Source of the DNA: Uranotaenia lowii | Lineage: Eukaryota > Arthropoda > Insecta > Diptera > Culicidae | DNA: 64,000 bases | Direction of reading: 5' to 3' | NCBI RefSeq assembly: GCF_029784155.1 | Contig: NC_073693.1 | Coordinates: forward strand, 135,273,988 to 135,337,987 | Shown: one piece after another, positions 37,799 to 49,700 of the stretch | Layout of the letters: every line of letters begins with the position of its first letter | How positions within the stretch are numbered: position 1 is the stretch's first letter | Notes under the pieces: model-generated | What the model saw: only the letters and a program-made list of their open reading frames with translations | Databases searched by the model: none | What the model was told of the DNA's origin: nothing | Program-made: the position numbers and the translations under genes

Positions 37799-40335
37799 AC
37801 TCAAACCTTCACTAATATCATTGCACACGCCATCAACCAGTTTGTGTCTATCAAAACTTCTAGACCTTCCAACAATCCACCTTGGTCAAAGCATCTAAGC
37901 ATCGGAACGATTGTTCAAAGCGTAGATATCGCTTTTTGAATCATAAATACTAGACTAGTTCACTTTTCGGCTTTTTTCGCTGATCACAATGCCACTTACA
38001 GGGTTTGATCCTCATTCATTTTCAAGAACTCTGGCCGAATTTGAGCTCATTTCAGTAAGTTTCCAGCGTGCGCTAGGAGTTTTATTGAAAAAAGTCCATT
38101 TTTCTGGAAAATTTTCGTAGATGTGTTCTAGCAAGCTGTTGTTAATATAAAATGATAATTTTATAGTGCTCGGTGAATGGTATGACAAGCATTCGTATGG
38201 ACCTGTTTTTGATAATTGACTAAATCAAACCGAAAAAAATTGAAAATTCATAAACTACCAACTTTTACAGAAAATTTACTTACAAGTTAAGAGCTTAAAA
38301 TCTGTAGTAAATAGAAAAAAAATATTTTCGATATAAACTTTTCATAAAAAGATAGCCTTATTTATAACCTTTAATTTGATGTATAACACTTAATTATCGC
38401 AACAGTACAAGCAAAGATATTCAAACATTCACATCACATTCTTTGAATCATAATGTTGTCTCCATTCAAGTTTTAGCATCATGCAACCTGCAAAACGTGG
38501 CATCAAGAGGACTTGCTTACAACTTGATCAAAGCGCGCGCTTTTTTTTAACTCCTGGCCCCGTCATGGGGTACTTGATTGAATAAAATATCCTTTCTTGT
38601 GCACAAGTTGGTGTGGAGCAAACTTGAATTAAAAATATTTTATCAAATCAAATTTGTTGCATAGATATTTGAATAACTTTGCTAGCACTCTTGCGAACAT
38701 TAAGTGTTATACATCAAATTAAAGGTTATAAATAAGGCTATCTTTTTATGAAAAGTTTATATCGAAAATATTTTTTTTCTATTTACTACTGATTTTAAGC
38801 TCTCAACTTGTAAGTAAATTTTCTGTAAAAGTTGGTAGTTTATGAATTTTTAAATTTTTTCGGTTTGATTTAGTCAATTATCAAAAACAGGTCCATACGA
38901 ATGCTTGTCATACCATTCACCGAGCACTATAAAATTATCATTTTATATTAACAACAGCTTGCTAGAACACATCTACGAAAATTTTCCAGAAAAATGGACT
39001 TTTTTCAATAAAACTCCTAGCGCACGCTGGAAACTTACTGAAATGAGCTCAAATTTGGCCAGAGTTCTTGAAAATGAATGAGGATCAAACCCTGTAAGTG
39101 GCGTTGTGATCAGCGAAAAAAGCCGAAAAGTGAACTAGTCTAATAAATACAAATCATTGAATAAAACTCTGTTCGCGGCGCATCAAGCAAAAATTCAATG
39201 CCACTAGAAAAGTAACCCCAAAAAATTTTGGAACCACGTTAATAAACAGCCGGATGAATCTGGTCTTCCCAACACCATGTTCATATCAGACATCGAAGCC
39301 AGCACTACTTCGGATATTTGCAACCTGTTCCGAATTCACTTTAAAAGTGTATTCACCGACGAAACTTTAAGCGATGCTGAAATCTCCGCCGCTGCATCCA
39401 ATGTACCACTACGAGATACAATTTGGTCTCATCCAACCACCACTGCTGCTGCCGTTGAAACCACCTGCTCTGCCCTGAAATGCTCCACCAACCCCGGCCC
39501 CGATGGCATCCCATCAATTGTCCTTACATCCACTTTATCGCCAGGGCTAGCCCACATTTTAACCTGTCACTCAGCAGTGACCGATTCCCAAGCCTTTGGA
39601 AAGATTCTTATGTCTTTCCCGTTCACAAGAAAGAAAACAAATCCGATGTAACCAACTACCGTGGCATCGCTGCACTTTGTGCAGCATCGAAGTTATTCGA
39701 GCTTATTATTTTGAAGCACTTCACTCACAACTGTTCGTCGTACATATCCGACACTCAACATGGATTCATGCCTAAAAGATCCACCAATACCAATTTAGTT
39801 GCCTACTCATCGTACATCTTCAGTGCGTTTCAAGCACGCCACCAAGTCGATGCCATCTATACGGATTTTTCCGCTGCTTTCGATAAGATCAACCATAGGA
39901 TTGCCATATCTAAATTCTCTCAACTTGGCATATATGGGTCTGCACTTCAGTGGCTTGAATCCTACCTCTCTGATAGAAGCATGTCTGTAAAGATTGGAGA
40001 TCATACTTCCACACTTTTTCACGTTACATCTGGTGGGTGTCCCCCAAGGCTCTCATTTAGGGCCTTTTATATTTTTATGTACCTAAACGACGTGAATCTT
40101 CTACTGAAATGCATGCACATCTCATACGCGAATGATTTTAAACTCTACTACACCATACGCTCTCCCAAAGATGCGGAATTCCTACAAATCCACTAGACGC
40201 CTTCTGGAATTGGCGTCATGACAACCGTGTGGTCCTCAATGCTACAAAATGTTCGGTCATATCGTTCACACGCAAACACACAACATTTCAATTCGACTAT
40301 TGCATTCAACAGATACAGATAGTAGAATTATTCGA
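37799..40335 (+). pseudogene. Dead LINE (CR1/Jockey-like) RT, interrupted by a foldback element
   Basis: 37799-37942 reads as part of the endonuclease-RT linker (AHAINQFVSIKTSRPSNNPP). The foldback element at 37951-39142 interrupts it. From about 39150 the linker continues (FWNHVNKQPDESG, DICNLFRIHFKSVFTD, NPGPDGIPSIVL). A frameshift near 39600 leads to the RT (39600-40196): FPVHKKENKSDVTNYRGIA, QHGFMPKRSTNTNL, YTDFSAAFDKINH. The PQG block is damaged (SGGCPPRLSF). The active-site motif reads YAND at 40125-40136, so one catalytic Asp is lost. A further frame (40202-40335; WNWRHDNRVVLNATKCSVIS) continues the RT thumb region. The copy is clearly inactive. Confidence 0.8.
37951..39142. mobile_element. 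Foldback element with exact 8-bp target duplication
   Basis: TAGACTAGTTCACTTTTCGG at 37951 and its complement ending at 39142 begin arms of about 477 bp (37951-38427 against 38664-39142) around a ~236-bp loop. ATAAATAC flanks both sides exactly (37943-37950, 39143-39150). The 8-bp duplication points to hAT-type transposition. There is no coding sequence. The loop contains a small CCCCGTCATGGGG hairpin. It lies within the coding frame of a LINE, so it is younger than that LINE. Confidence 0.92.
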
Positions 40336-40888
40336 GGTTTCGTTTGAACCATGGATGGCTGAACAATATCCCGCGACTTACTTTTTGTGGCCCGCGAATT
40401 TCTTTTTGGAAATACCATGTTCTAAGAATTGAGCGTTTTTCTTGTTCCTCATATATAATTTTGATAAATATATTCCAATCTAGGCTAACTAAATTCAAAA
40501 CAAAGATCTGAGAAATCTCTTTGAATTGAGGCGCTTGGGATCAGACGGGTGAAAGTGCCTAAATTCTAGTTTCGAGAAAACGCGCTTCAAAGTTGTGGAG
40601 GTGCTGTATTTTTCATATGGGAGAGTGGGGAATCATGGGCCACTTTTTTCCTATGTTCCATAATTTATTTATTATAAAAGATAAAATGGAAATAAAAAAT
40701 AAATGGTATGGGTTTCTGCATTTCTAACGTATCAGTAGGCATTTTATTTAATCTATAATAAGTTATTTTCATCAACTTCTGACTGTTTAAAAAAAAAGCA
40801 ATTTTTTTTGGATTTTGAAAAATGGTGGGGAATCGTGGGCTACTAAATCCAAATTGACCAAATAACATGCAAAGTTTACATGCAATTA
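40336..40888. other. Intergenic DNA with mariner-like fragment
   Basis: GGGAGAGTGGGGAATCATGG at 40620-40639 and TGGGGAATCGTGGGCTACT near 40828 resemble the ends of the TA-flanked element at 4330, but no paired terminus was found. A gene is not seen. Confidence 0.4.
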
Positions 40889-42698
40889 GGGTGTCCCAAA
40901 ATTGCATAACTTCTGGGAATCTGGGGGCTCACCCTCCAAATGGTAGATTAGGATGTGCAGAACAAACTTTTGTATTGGGTCGACTAAAAAAAATCATGTT
41001 TAGAGGTTCCGCAAGCGCGATCTTTGAGAAAAGTCCACCTTCCAAAGGTTTTGATTTTAAATAAATTCTGGGTCCAAAAATTTTCATAAAATTTATATAT
41101 TTTATATTTTTATAATTTTGTTTGAGTTAAATACTACACGTTAAAAATGAAAAATGAACCAAATTTGTATCACAATGTTAAACAAGCAAGCTATTTCCAA
41201 GAAAAAAAATTTTTAGGTCCAAAAATTTTGTATTCAACTGACCAAAATGTGTACCAAGCGTAAAATATTTTTGATACCAGTGCCATCAAAAGATGCGGAT
41301 TTTTGTGCACTTAAACTTTGCTGAACACAATATGTTGTTTGTATCATCGTGTGAAGAGCTATTCACGGTTTAATCCTTTAGAAAAATCACAATTTAGGGT
41401 ATTTTTTATTAAATTTATCAAATTTGTCTTAGTAAATACCTACTTTAAAATCAAAATACTTGCAAAAAGACTTGAATGGTTTAAGGGAGTCATCAGAAGG
41501 CCATATGCCAAATTTGAGCGGAATCAGACAACGGGAAGGGGTTGCACTGAATCTCAAGTGTAAAAGGGATTCTGAGATAGTGTGTTCTAAAGAAGCATAA
41601 AAAACTGGTTTTTCATCATACAATTTTTTCTTTACCAATCGATTGCTTAATTATGTAAATTTTATTAAAATTTCAATTAAGACTAACATTTCACCTGAAA
41701 ACTGCAACTCGATTGGGCTTAAAACAAAAAAAATATGACTTCAAAAATTGTATATTTGTGGCAAATTGTCCTGTTAAACGCAATGAGTAAAATGTACTCA
41801 TTGTGTGTTAAACGACAATTTGCCACCAAAATACAAGCTTTGAACAGCCATAACTTTTTTGTTTAAAGGCAAAAAGAGTCGCAGTTTTCAGGTGAAATGT
41901 TAGTCTTAATTGAAATTTTAATAAAATTTACATAATTAAGCAATCGATTGGTAAAGAAAAAATTGTATGATGAAAACCCAGTTTTTTATGCTTCTTTAGA
42001 ACACACTATCTCAGAATCCCTTTTACACTTGAGATTCAGTGCAACCCCTTCCCGTTGTCCGATTCCGCTCAAATTTGGCATATGGCCTTCTGATGACTCC
42101 CTTAAACCATTCAAGTCTTTTTTTGCAAGTATTTTGATTTAAAAGTAGGTATTTACTAAGACACATTTGATAAATTTAATAAAAAATATCCTAAATTGTG
42201 ATTTTTCTAAAGGATTAAACCGTGAATAGCTCTTCACACGATGATACAAACAACATATTGTGTTCAGCAAAGTTTAAGTGCACAAAAATCCGCATCTTTT
42301 GATGGCGCTGGTATCAAAAATATTTTACGCTTGGTACACATTTTGGTCAGTTGAATACAAAATTTTTGGACCAAAAAATTTTTTTTCTTGGAAATAGCTT
42401 GCTTGTTTAACATTTTGATACAAATTTGGTTCATTTTTCATTTTTTACGTGTAGTATTTAACTCAAACAAAATTATAAAAATATAAAATATATAAATTTT
42501 ATGAAAATTTTTGGACCCAGAATTTATTTAAAATCAAAACCTTTGGAAGGTGGACTTTTTTCAAAGATCGCGCTTGCGGAACCTCTAAACATGATTTTTT
42601 TAGTCGACCCAATACAAAAGTTTGTTCTGCACATCCTAATCTACCATTTGGAGGGTGAGCCCCCAGATTCCCAGAAGTTATGCAATTTTGGGACACCC
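40889..42698. mobile_element. 1.81-kb near-perfect palindrome (foldback element)
   Basis: The left arm 40889-41789 and right arm 41795-42698 are near-identical complements of about 900 bp with a 5-bp loop. TA flanks both outer ends (40887-40888, 42699-42700). The ends read GGGTGTCCCAAAATTGCATA. Mirror-image open frames (41429-41638 minus, 41948-42142 plus) are consequences of the symmetry. No transposase is visible. A long inverted repeat with TA flanks suits a giant non-autonomous mariner-type foldback, though replication-based inverted duplication is possible. Confidence 0.88.
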
Positions 42699-42700
42699 TA

Positions 42701-43837
42701 ATGCACATGCACTGTAATTTCAAAATTCATTTCGTAGTTTTAAAGCAATTTCAGATGATGAAATAAAAAAGAGAGTTGTGTTATGATCGATAAGATTAAA
42801 AAACCTGGCTTGCTAACGTTTTGGCAAAATCTCTCTACTATTTTTCAAATGAAGCAAAAATTGTAAAAATATGCGAGCTACAAAAATGCCTCAATAAGAT
42901 TAATCTTTACCTGATGCTACTCAGGCAAATGTTTTTAAAGCTTTTTTTCAATCTAATATTTTTTTTGTTTTCTTTGAATATTGTAGAACAATTTTTTTTG
43001 GCCCACCAGCAAATTTTATTTCTGAAATTTAGCCGGGCTGTTGAAAATGTTAGCCACCCATGGTGTTCTGGAACGAACGAGCCACTGAACCACCCTAATA
43101 TGCGAAAAGGCCCAGTAGCAACATGGCGATGCTGCGCGCATTAACGGATGTAATGCGCGCCAAAAACATTCGGGTTTTCCTCGGGTCTCGGGTTTTCCAA
43201 AGGGTCGAGACAAATTTAGCCCCAGGTTCGGCCTCTTTTCCCGACCAACCACCAGCGAAGAAGGACCACGGTAACAAGTCAGCGGCCCTTGGGGCCAGTG
43301 TCAGAGGCCTCTATGGCCATTGTCAGAGGTCCAAAAGGGACCACAGTTTGTGTCGGAATAGTTATAATTAAGATTAAGTTTCGGTCAAAATACAGTCCAC
43401 TATTTGTAATGTTTTTTTTGAATGAGTGCGTTTTCATTTATCGAAGAAATATCTGATGCTATCGATCTTGCCATCAGGGGTGATCCTGAACACATGGTTT
43501 AAACGTTGTTCCATCCCGCCATTAAGTATGTTCATTTACAGTTCCCGTGAAAATGAACGTGAACAAATCTTATTTTTTCAATAACTTAACAACGCGTCAT
43601 AACTAAATTCGGTGCAATCGATGGGGAATGTGTTTTATTTATTTCCCAGAAGAAATTTAATCAAAACTCGAGGACGAGGTACGTGTAGGATCAAAGTTGA
43701 AGGTTATCGTTGCAATCGTAAGTTAACATTTCATTTTTCCATTTCCCTGTTTTTCTTTTTTCTTTGTTTTCCGCTATAACAATTGGTATTAATTTTGTGA
43801 TTGCGAACTAGCGAATATTTTCGCCGGTTGGCCAAAT
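42701..43837. other. Region upstream of LINE ORF1
   Basis: 42701-43080 is unrecognised. 43100-43380 is GC-richer and may be the 5' untranslated region of the LINE that starts coding at 43838. CGGGTTTTCC is directly repeated near 43170 and 43189. No protein gene is recognised. Confidence 0.35.
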
Positions 43838-45409
43838 ATGGATGTTGAAGGGAAGGAGCTAGAAGATGTTGCTTTTTCAGCCTCTTCATCAGCCCTAGCC
43901 AGCGATGAAGAGGTTCCGGATCTTCCTGAGTCTTCTGACTCTGTGAACGGTTGCTTCATCCCGGTTAAAAGCCGGAAAAGAAACCGTTATGAAAGGACCG
44001 GCTTTTTGCAGGTCCGCAGCTTGTAGAAAAAGGTGCCTCACAAATATCTATTTCTTTGGGAGCTTATCCAAAAGCGAACCAAAACCTTATGGGTCCTTTA
44101 GGGCAAAAATCATCGAAAGAAAATCTATCTTCATTTGTAGAAACCTGCGATAATAAAACACCGCGCATTCGTCAGTATCCTCTTGGCGAGGGTAAAAAAT
44201 ATGTGGTTTACTTTCGTCCAAAAGCGGGAAACATGTTGAACCGTATTAAAATTGCCAAAGATTTGGATAGACGTCACACGGGTATAGAAACAGTTCGACG
44301 AATTAATAACAACAAAATTGCTGTTGTCGTTAACAATGCCAAAAGTGCTAACAGCATTGTTATGGACACTTTATTTTCTTCAATTTATCGTGTTTGGATC
44401 CCTGCTCATATTGTTGAAATTGACGGAGTGTGACAGAGGATTCTCTTAGCATGGAAGATCTTGTGGGTGTTAAAGGTTTCTTCCGAAAACCAGGGCTTCT
44501 ATCTATCGAAGTTATTGAATACCGACAATTGCACACAGTAAATATGGAAGGGGAAAAGAGATCATTTATACCTTCATCATCATTTCGCTTGACTTTCAAA
44601 GGTTCAGCTCTGCCAGATTTCATTATGGTCGGAAAACTGCGCTTACCAGTTCGTTTGTTTCGACCAAAAGTAATGAACTGCTCAAACTGTCAGCAGCTTG
44701 GACATACAGCGAGCCATTGTAGTAATAAACCTAAATGCTCAAAGTGCGGTGGACTTCATGAGAATAATCAATGTGATCAATTAACTGACAAATGTTTCCA
44801 CTGTGGAGGGAGTCAACATGTTCTGGTGGAATGCCCAAGTATTTGGAACGTTCTACCAAGCTAAAACAAAGCTTGATGAAATGTTCCAAGCGATCGTTTG
44901 CAGATATCGTTAAAACCGCAGAGCAAAATCGTTACGAGGTTTTAACCGATGACTCAGGCGAGGAGGATAGCGCAGGATCAGTAGAGGACAATTATATTTC
45001 CCAGGAAAGACAACGAGCTCAGAAGAGAAAAATAATTTCCAAAAATGTGGTCCCCAAAAAGATTACCCGAAATCTAAATGATAAAATCAACAGACTTCCA
45101 TCTAACCAAACTATTCCCCCAACTTACAATAATCCTCGATACAACAAAGAATTTCCAACCCCTGATTTTTCTTCTTCAAAATTCCAGAAAACCTCATCCA
45201 GATTTCCCCAATCCATTCCTTCTTCACCTTCAAATTCGACTGAGCTTATAACTCTTTCGTCTTTGATCGAGTTGATATCAGAGTTTTTTGATCTTCCAGA
45301 TTCTATCACTAGAATTTTTAAACACCTGTTTCCCTTAGTGCAAACAATTTGCACGTGTATCGCTTCGAAGTGGCCACTTTTAAGCGAGATAATTGATTTT
45401 AATGCTTAA
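43838..45409 (+). pseudogene. LINE ORF1: gag-like protein with three CCHC knuckles
   Basis: The start MDVEGKELEDVAFSAS at 43838 is followed by an acidic Ser-rich N-terminus. A frame change near 44030 leads to an RNA-binding-like block (YVVYFRPKAGNMLNRIKIAK) at 44056-44433. A second change leads to 44430-44864, with three zinc knuckles: CSNCQQLGHTASHC (44679-44720), CSKCGGLHENNQC and CFHCGGSQHVLVEC. A third change leads to the C-terminal part ending KWPLLSEIIDFNA at 45409. Same family as the minus-strand LINE at 25.4-29.9 kb. Three frameshifts make it non-functional as read. Confidence 0.85.
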
Positions 45410-45825
45410 TCAAAGAACATCTATACCGGGAATAAAAATTATTCAATGGAATTGCAGGAGTTTTATGCCCCGTTGCGACTCATTCCAACATCTTATAGCA
45501 AACCTTGACTGCGACGCATTTGCTCTCTCAGAAACATGGCTTTCTCGTGAGACAAAAGTCAACATTCGAGGGTTTAAAATCGTTAGGTTAGATAGAGCAG
45601 ATTCTTATGGTGGCGTATTAATTGGTATAAAGTCGCAACATACCTTTTATAGAGCTCAGGTTCCATTTATTCCCGGTTTAGAAGTTGTTGCGTGTCAAGT
45701 CCAAATCAGAGGGGAAGACTTTTGCATAGCATCCGTTTACATTAGCCCCAGTGCAAGTATTTCTAAAAAACAGTTTTCTGATGTTATTGAATCACTGCCT
45801 GAACCAAGGTTCCTCGGTTTGGTCT
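45402..45825 (+). pseudogene. LINE ORF2 N-terminus: AP endonuclease fragment
   Basis: The start ATG (45402) lies inside the last codons of ORF1, overlapping by 8 bp (ATGCTTAA), as in I/Jockey-type elements using reinitiation. The product begins MLNQRTSIPGIKIIQWNCRS. It shows the endonuclease Asn motif IIQWNCRS, the Glu motif LSETWL, and SVYISPS. It ends abruptly after LPEPRF at about 45825, where sequence of an inverted, unrelated LINE begins. The LGDFN and SDH motifs, RT and RNase H are absent. Confidence 0.8.
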
Positions 45826-46346
45826 ACAGAATCTCATCCATTACGATGAGAAAAAGCAGCAGTGATAAACTACATCCTTGTCTCACTCCAGCAGTTACCG
45901 GGATTTGATCGGACCTGACACCGTCGCGTAAGACCTTGCACGAAAATGCTTCGTACTATGCTTCGATGAGATAGACTAGTTTCTCTGGGTGGTTCAGTCG
46001 GTCAAATGGTTTTTCGAAATAAACAAATATCACCGTTGTGATGTGGTCCACACATGTTCGTCCGGATCGGAATCAGCTTGTTGCCATCGGAGTGTAGCGT
46101 CGATTTTCTCCTGGATCCTGTTCAGGATCACTCTGCAGAATACTTTGAGGGTTGTAAAGATCAACATTATGCTTCGCCAGTTACCGCACTCTGTCAGGTC
46201 CCCTTTCTTCGGGACCTTTACGAGGATACCCTGCATCCAGTCGGCTGGGAATGTTGCAGTATCCCAAATGTCAGTTAAAAGACGGTGAAACATTTTTACT
46301 GACAAGGCAGGGTCGGTTTTCAGCATTTCAGCAGTGATGCAATCGC
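45826..46346 (-). pseudogene. Inverted fragment of the LINE found at 60.2-63.2 kb
   Basis: The minus strand matches part of the endonuclease-RT ORF at 60264-63227. Shared stretches include CITAEMLKTDPALS, DIWDTATFPADWMQGILVKV and KKGDLTECGNWRS, corresponding to about 61755-62355. Two deletions of roughly 45-50 bp remove part of the RT fingers, including the stretch after GRSCVDHITT. Frames are broken. It is fused head-on to the ORF2 start of another LINE, giving a chimeric junction near 45826. Confidence 0.85.
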
Positions 46347-46785
46347 TGGAATCGTTCACACATTCGTGTTTGACAAGCAGCATGGTAATACTGAAATTGG
46401 TTCACAGTTATGAACATCTGGATGTGAACCCTGCCAAGGAAATCAAAATTAAATTTAAACCATTTTTGTAAATTTTCATTCTAATTCTATTTATGTTGAA
46501 CACTTAATAAACACTCTCTTGTACTTACGTGATTCATAAACTTCTTCGACTGTTCTTTGTTTTCTGTTAATCAATCAATTTCTCTATCGCCGTGTTAACC
46601 CCATTTTAATTAAATTGTATTTTTCTTTCTCTTTTTTATGTGATTTGTCTCTGTGGCATGCGATCGTTCACAACATCTCGTAATTCACCCAACAAAAAAA
46701 ATAAAACATTGTGCTGAAAACGGAACGTCAACAAAACTTTCGAACAACAACCACTCTAAAGACCCGACAGGATCACGGACCCGCA
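46347..46785. other. USP47 upstream region
   Basis: About 440 bp between the LINE fragment and the USP47 ATG. A pyrimidine-rich tract at 46617-46650 is followed by AG at about 46761 and 46770, so a 3' splice site for an upstream non-coding exon is possible. No clear TATA or initiator was found. Confidence 0.35.
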
Positions 46786-49700
46786 ATGGTATATTCCGGC
46801 GCCGACAACCAGGAGAATAAAGCGCTTTGTGTCATCCGGGATCCGCGACAGGAAGCAAAACAGAGGCGATTCACCTTAACGGTCTACGAGAAGCATACCG
46901 TTGCCAATCTGTACGAACATGTGGCCATAAGCTCGGATTATCCAGACTTCGAGCTGCTGATTGCCCACGGAAACGATTCGTCCTGCCTCGAAGGGGTGAG
47001 TATGGGTGTAAACTTAACAAAAACAAAACTCATAGTTTAACTGGATAGAAAGTATCATTTTAACCGTATTTAATTTGTTCAAAATAGTTTGTTATATGTT
47101 TACAGCTCCGTTGAAGGTCTGATTTTGCATTCAGGTTTTGAATCATTTTTGACACCGTCTTCTAAAGGATAAATTTTATTCATGGGATCCCAGTGTAAAC
47201 TTGTCGATACGTTGTCACATTATTTTTTGTTGATACCCACGCATTGTCCACCGGCTAATTATATAAATTTCAACAAAAGTAATAAAACTGGTGGAATTTC
47301 GTTTTCGAGAGATAATTCAAAAGCGAACGAATGTAATGCATCAGTCTCATCATCTGTTGTTTTTCTCTCTGTTTCATTCAATTTCAGATCTCTCTGCACG
47401 ATAAACGACACAAAAAGTTAGTCGATGTAGGTATCAAGTTCGATTGCCGCAACAATCTTCTGATTCTGCCAATAGTTACAGATCATTCAACTGATGTGAG
47501 TTTTGAGTCAGATTTTGAAAATTTATTTTGATTAATTAAAAATTATTTTCGATTTACAGAACATAAAAATAGACACAGAAATGTCTTCCGATGACGATAT
47601 ACCAGACTCGGCGAGCCCGGTCGAATCTTCGAATTGCAACGTGCCTGCTCCACCGCCACTTCCTGCTCCCCTCTATGATTCGCCTCCAATGGCGGAAAGC
47701 GACAGCCCAACCACTTCACGCTTCCGGCGATGCCCTAGTGGGAGCAGCAAGTACACATCGTCCAGCAACTATAGGGGTCTTGTGAACCAAGCAATGACCT
47801 GCTACTTGAACAGCCTTCTGCAAGCTCTGTTTATGACACCAGAGTTCCGAAATGCTATGTATAATTGGGAATTCGACGGGAAGGACGAGAACAAATCGAT
47901 TCCCTACCAGTTGCAAAAGCTTTTTGTAAATCTACAGACGGCACCAAAGTCCGCGGTCGAAACTACAGATCTCACCCGGAGTTTCGGGTGGGATTCGGCC
48001 GACGGCTGGCAACAACACGACATCCAGGAGCTGTGCCGGGTTATGTTCGATGCTCTGGAGAAAAAGTTCAAAAACACAAAACAGGCCGATCTCATCAATC
48101 GGCTGTACGAGGGCAAAATGATCGACTACGTCAAATGTTTGGAATGCCGAACAGAGAAAAAACGCGAGGACAAGTTCCTGGACATACCGCTTCCAGTACG
48201 ACCCTTCGGAAGCACCGAAGCCTACGAATGTATCGAAGATGCCCTGAGGGCCTTCGTTCAACCGGAAACTTTAGAAGGGAACAATCAGTACCACTGTGAA
48301 ACTTGCGACAAAAAATGTGACGCCCATAAAGGTCTCAAGTTCAGTAAATTTCCTTACATACTAACACTGCACCTCAAGCGGTTCGATTTTGACTACCAAA
48401 CGTTTCACCGGATTAAACTCAATGATAAGTATGTGTTGCGAAATTTTAGATCATGTGAGTCAAACTTATAACTTTCCAATCAATCTTTTTCAGGGTGACC
48501 TTTCCGGAAACGCTTAATCTGAACAACTTCGTCAATACCACGGGAGAAAAGTGGCCAACAACTGTGATGACCAATGGCCATGGAGCTGAGATGGTCAACG
48601 GTAACGGAATTGGTGAACCTGCTGTCGCAATGGAAACAGCCGAAAATTTCATGAAAATGTCTGACGACTGCAGTACCACCGACAGTGGTTCGGCCCTAGA
48701 AGAAGAAGGTTCCTATCAGAACGGAGGAACGTCGGTTTCCTCATCGACTACAACTCCGAACGATCAGTTTATGACACAGGTTGGTGAAATATTTCTTTCT
48801 ATCCAATAATCACCTACAAACGAACCATTTTCTTTCTCCCCCGAAGGACATTGACGAAGGCATCGACATGGAGCTGAATGGGGACTGCAAGTCGAACCAC
48901 TCGCGAGGCAACTTCGAGGCACCGGGACCGTACATTTACGAGCTGTTTGCCATCATGATCCATTCGGGCAGTGCCTCCGGTGGCCATTACTATGCGTACA
49001 TTAAGGATTTCAACAGTTGTCAGTGGTTTTCGTTCAACGATCAAATTGTTACGGCGGTAAGAATTGGTCGAAAATCGGAAAATTTAGTCATTCTACAGAC
49101 ATTTTCTCATTTTCAGATCACCCACGACGACATTCAGAAATCTTTCGGCGGCGGTTCGTCCAAAGCATTCTACTCGGGCGCCTACAGTTTCAGTACCAAT
49201 GCATACATGTTGATGTACCGGCAAATAGACCCGAGCAAAAATATTTCACCGATTTCGGAGGAGGAATTCCCGGATCATATTAAGGTTAGTTGATTTTATT
49301 AATACGAGCTGACTTAATGATCTCATCAGTAGTTATATAACTTTATCTGGGTCATTAGAACAAAAGTCCTATAAAATAAGAAAATAATGCCGAATTGAAA
49401 CGTCAGGAGCGTCTTCTTAAGTGCGAATGCCATTCAGCTTGGTCAGCTGTATCATAGCCAATTTTCCACTCTCTGGAGCCACGAACAAGCTTTAAATTGA
49501 TGTATCGGTAAATTGGTTTTCTTATATAGGTATATACGACAGTCCGAAAACTTATTGTTCCAACGGCTGAAACATTCTGCAGGCAGTTTTAGCGTCATCC
49601 GGAGTGCCTCATAGGTGTTATCTCTTTTTTTTTGTGCTGTTCTCGGCAACCTGATATTTGTCTAAGTGACAAACATAGATCTTCTTGACCTCTTGAAGTA

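Noticed and set aside
41429..42142. Two similar ~65-codon frames on opposite strands as a gene pair
   Set aside because: They are mirror images created by the palindrome; no promoter, motif or codon signal supports them.
43016..43371. Short overlapping frames on both strands near 43.1-43.4 kb
   Set aside because: They sit in a GC-richer LINE leader-like region with no motif; mutual antisense openness suggests composition only.
47865..48299. 144-codon frame overlapping USP47 exon 3
   Set aside because: A +1 shadow of the strongly conserved USP catalytic domain.
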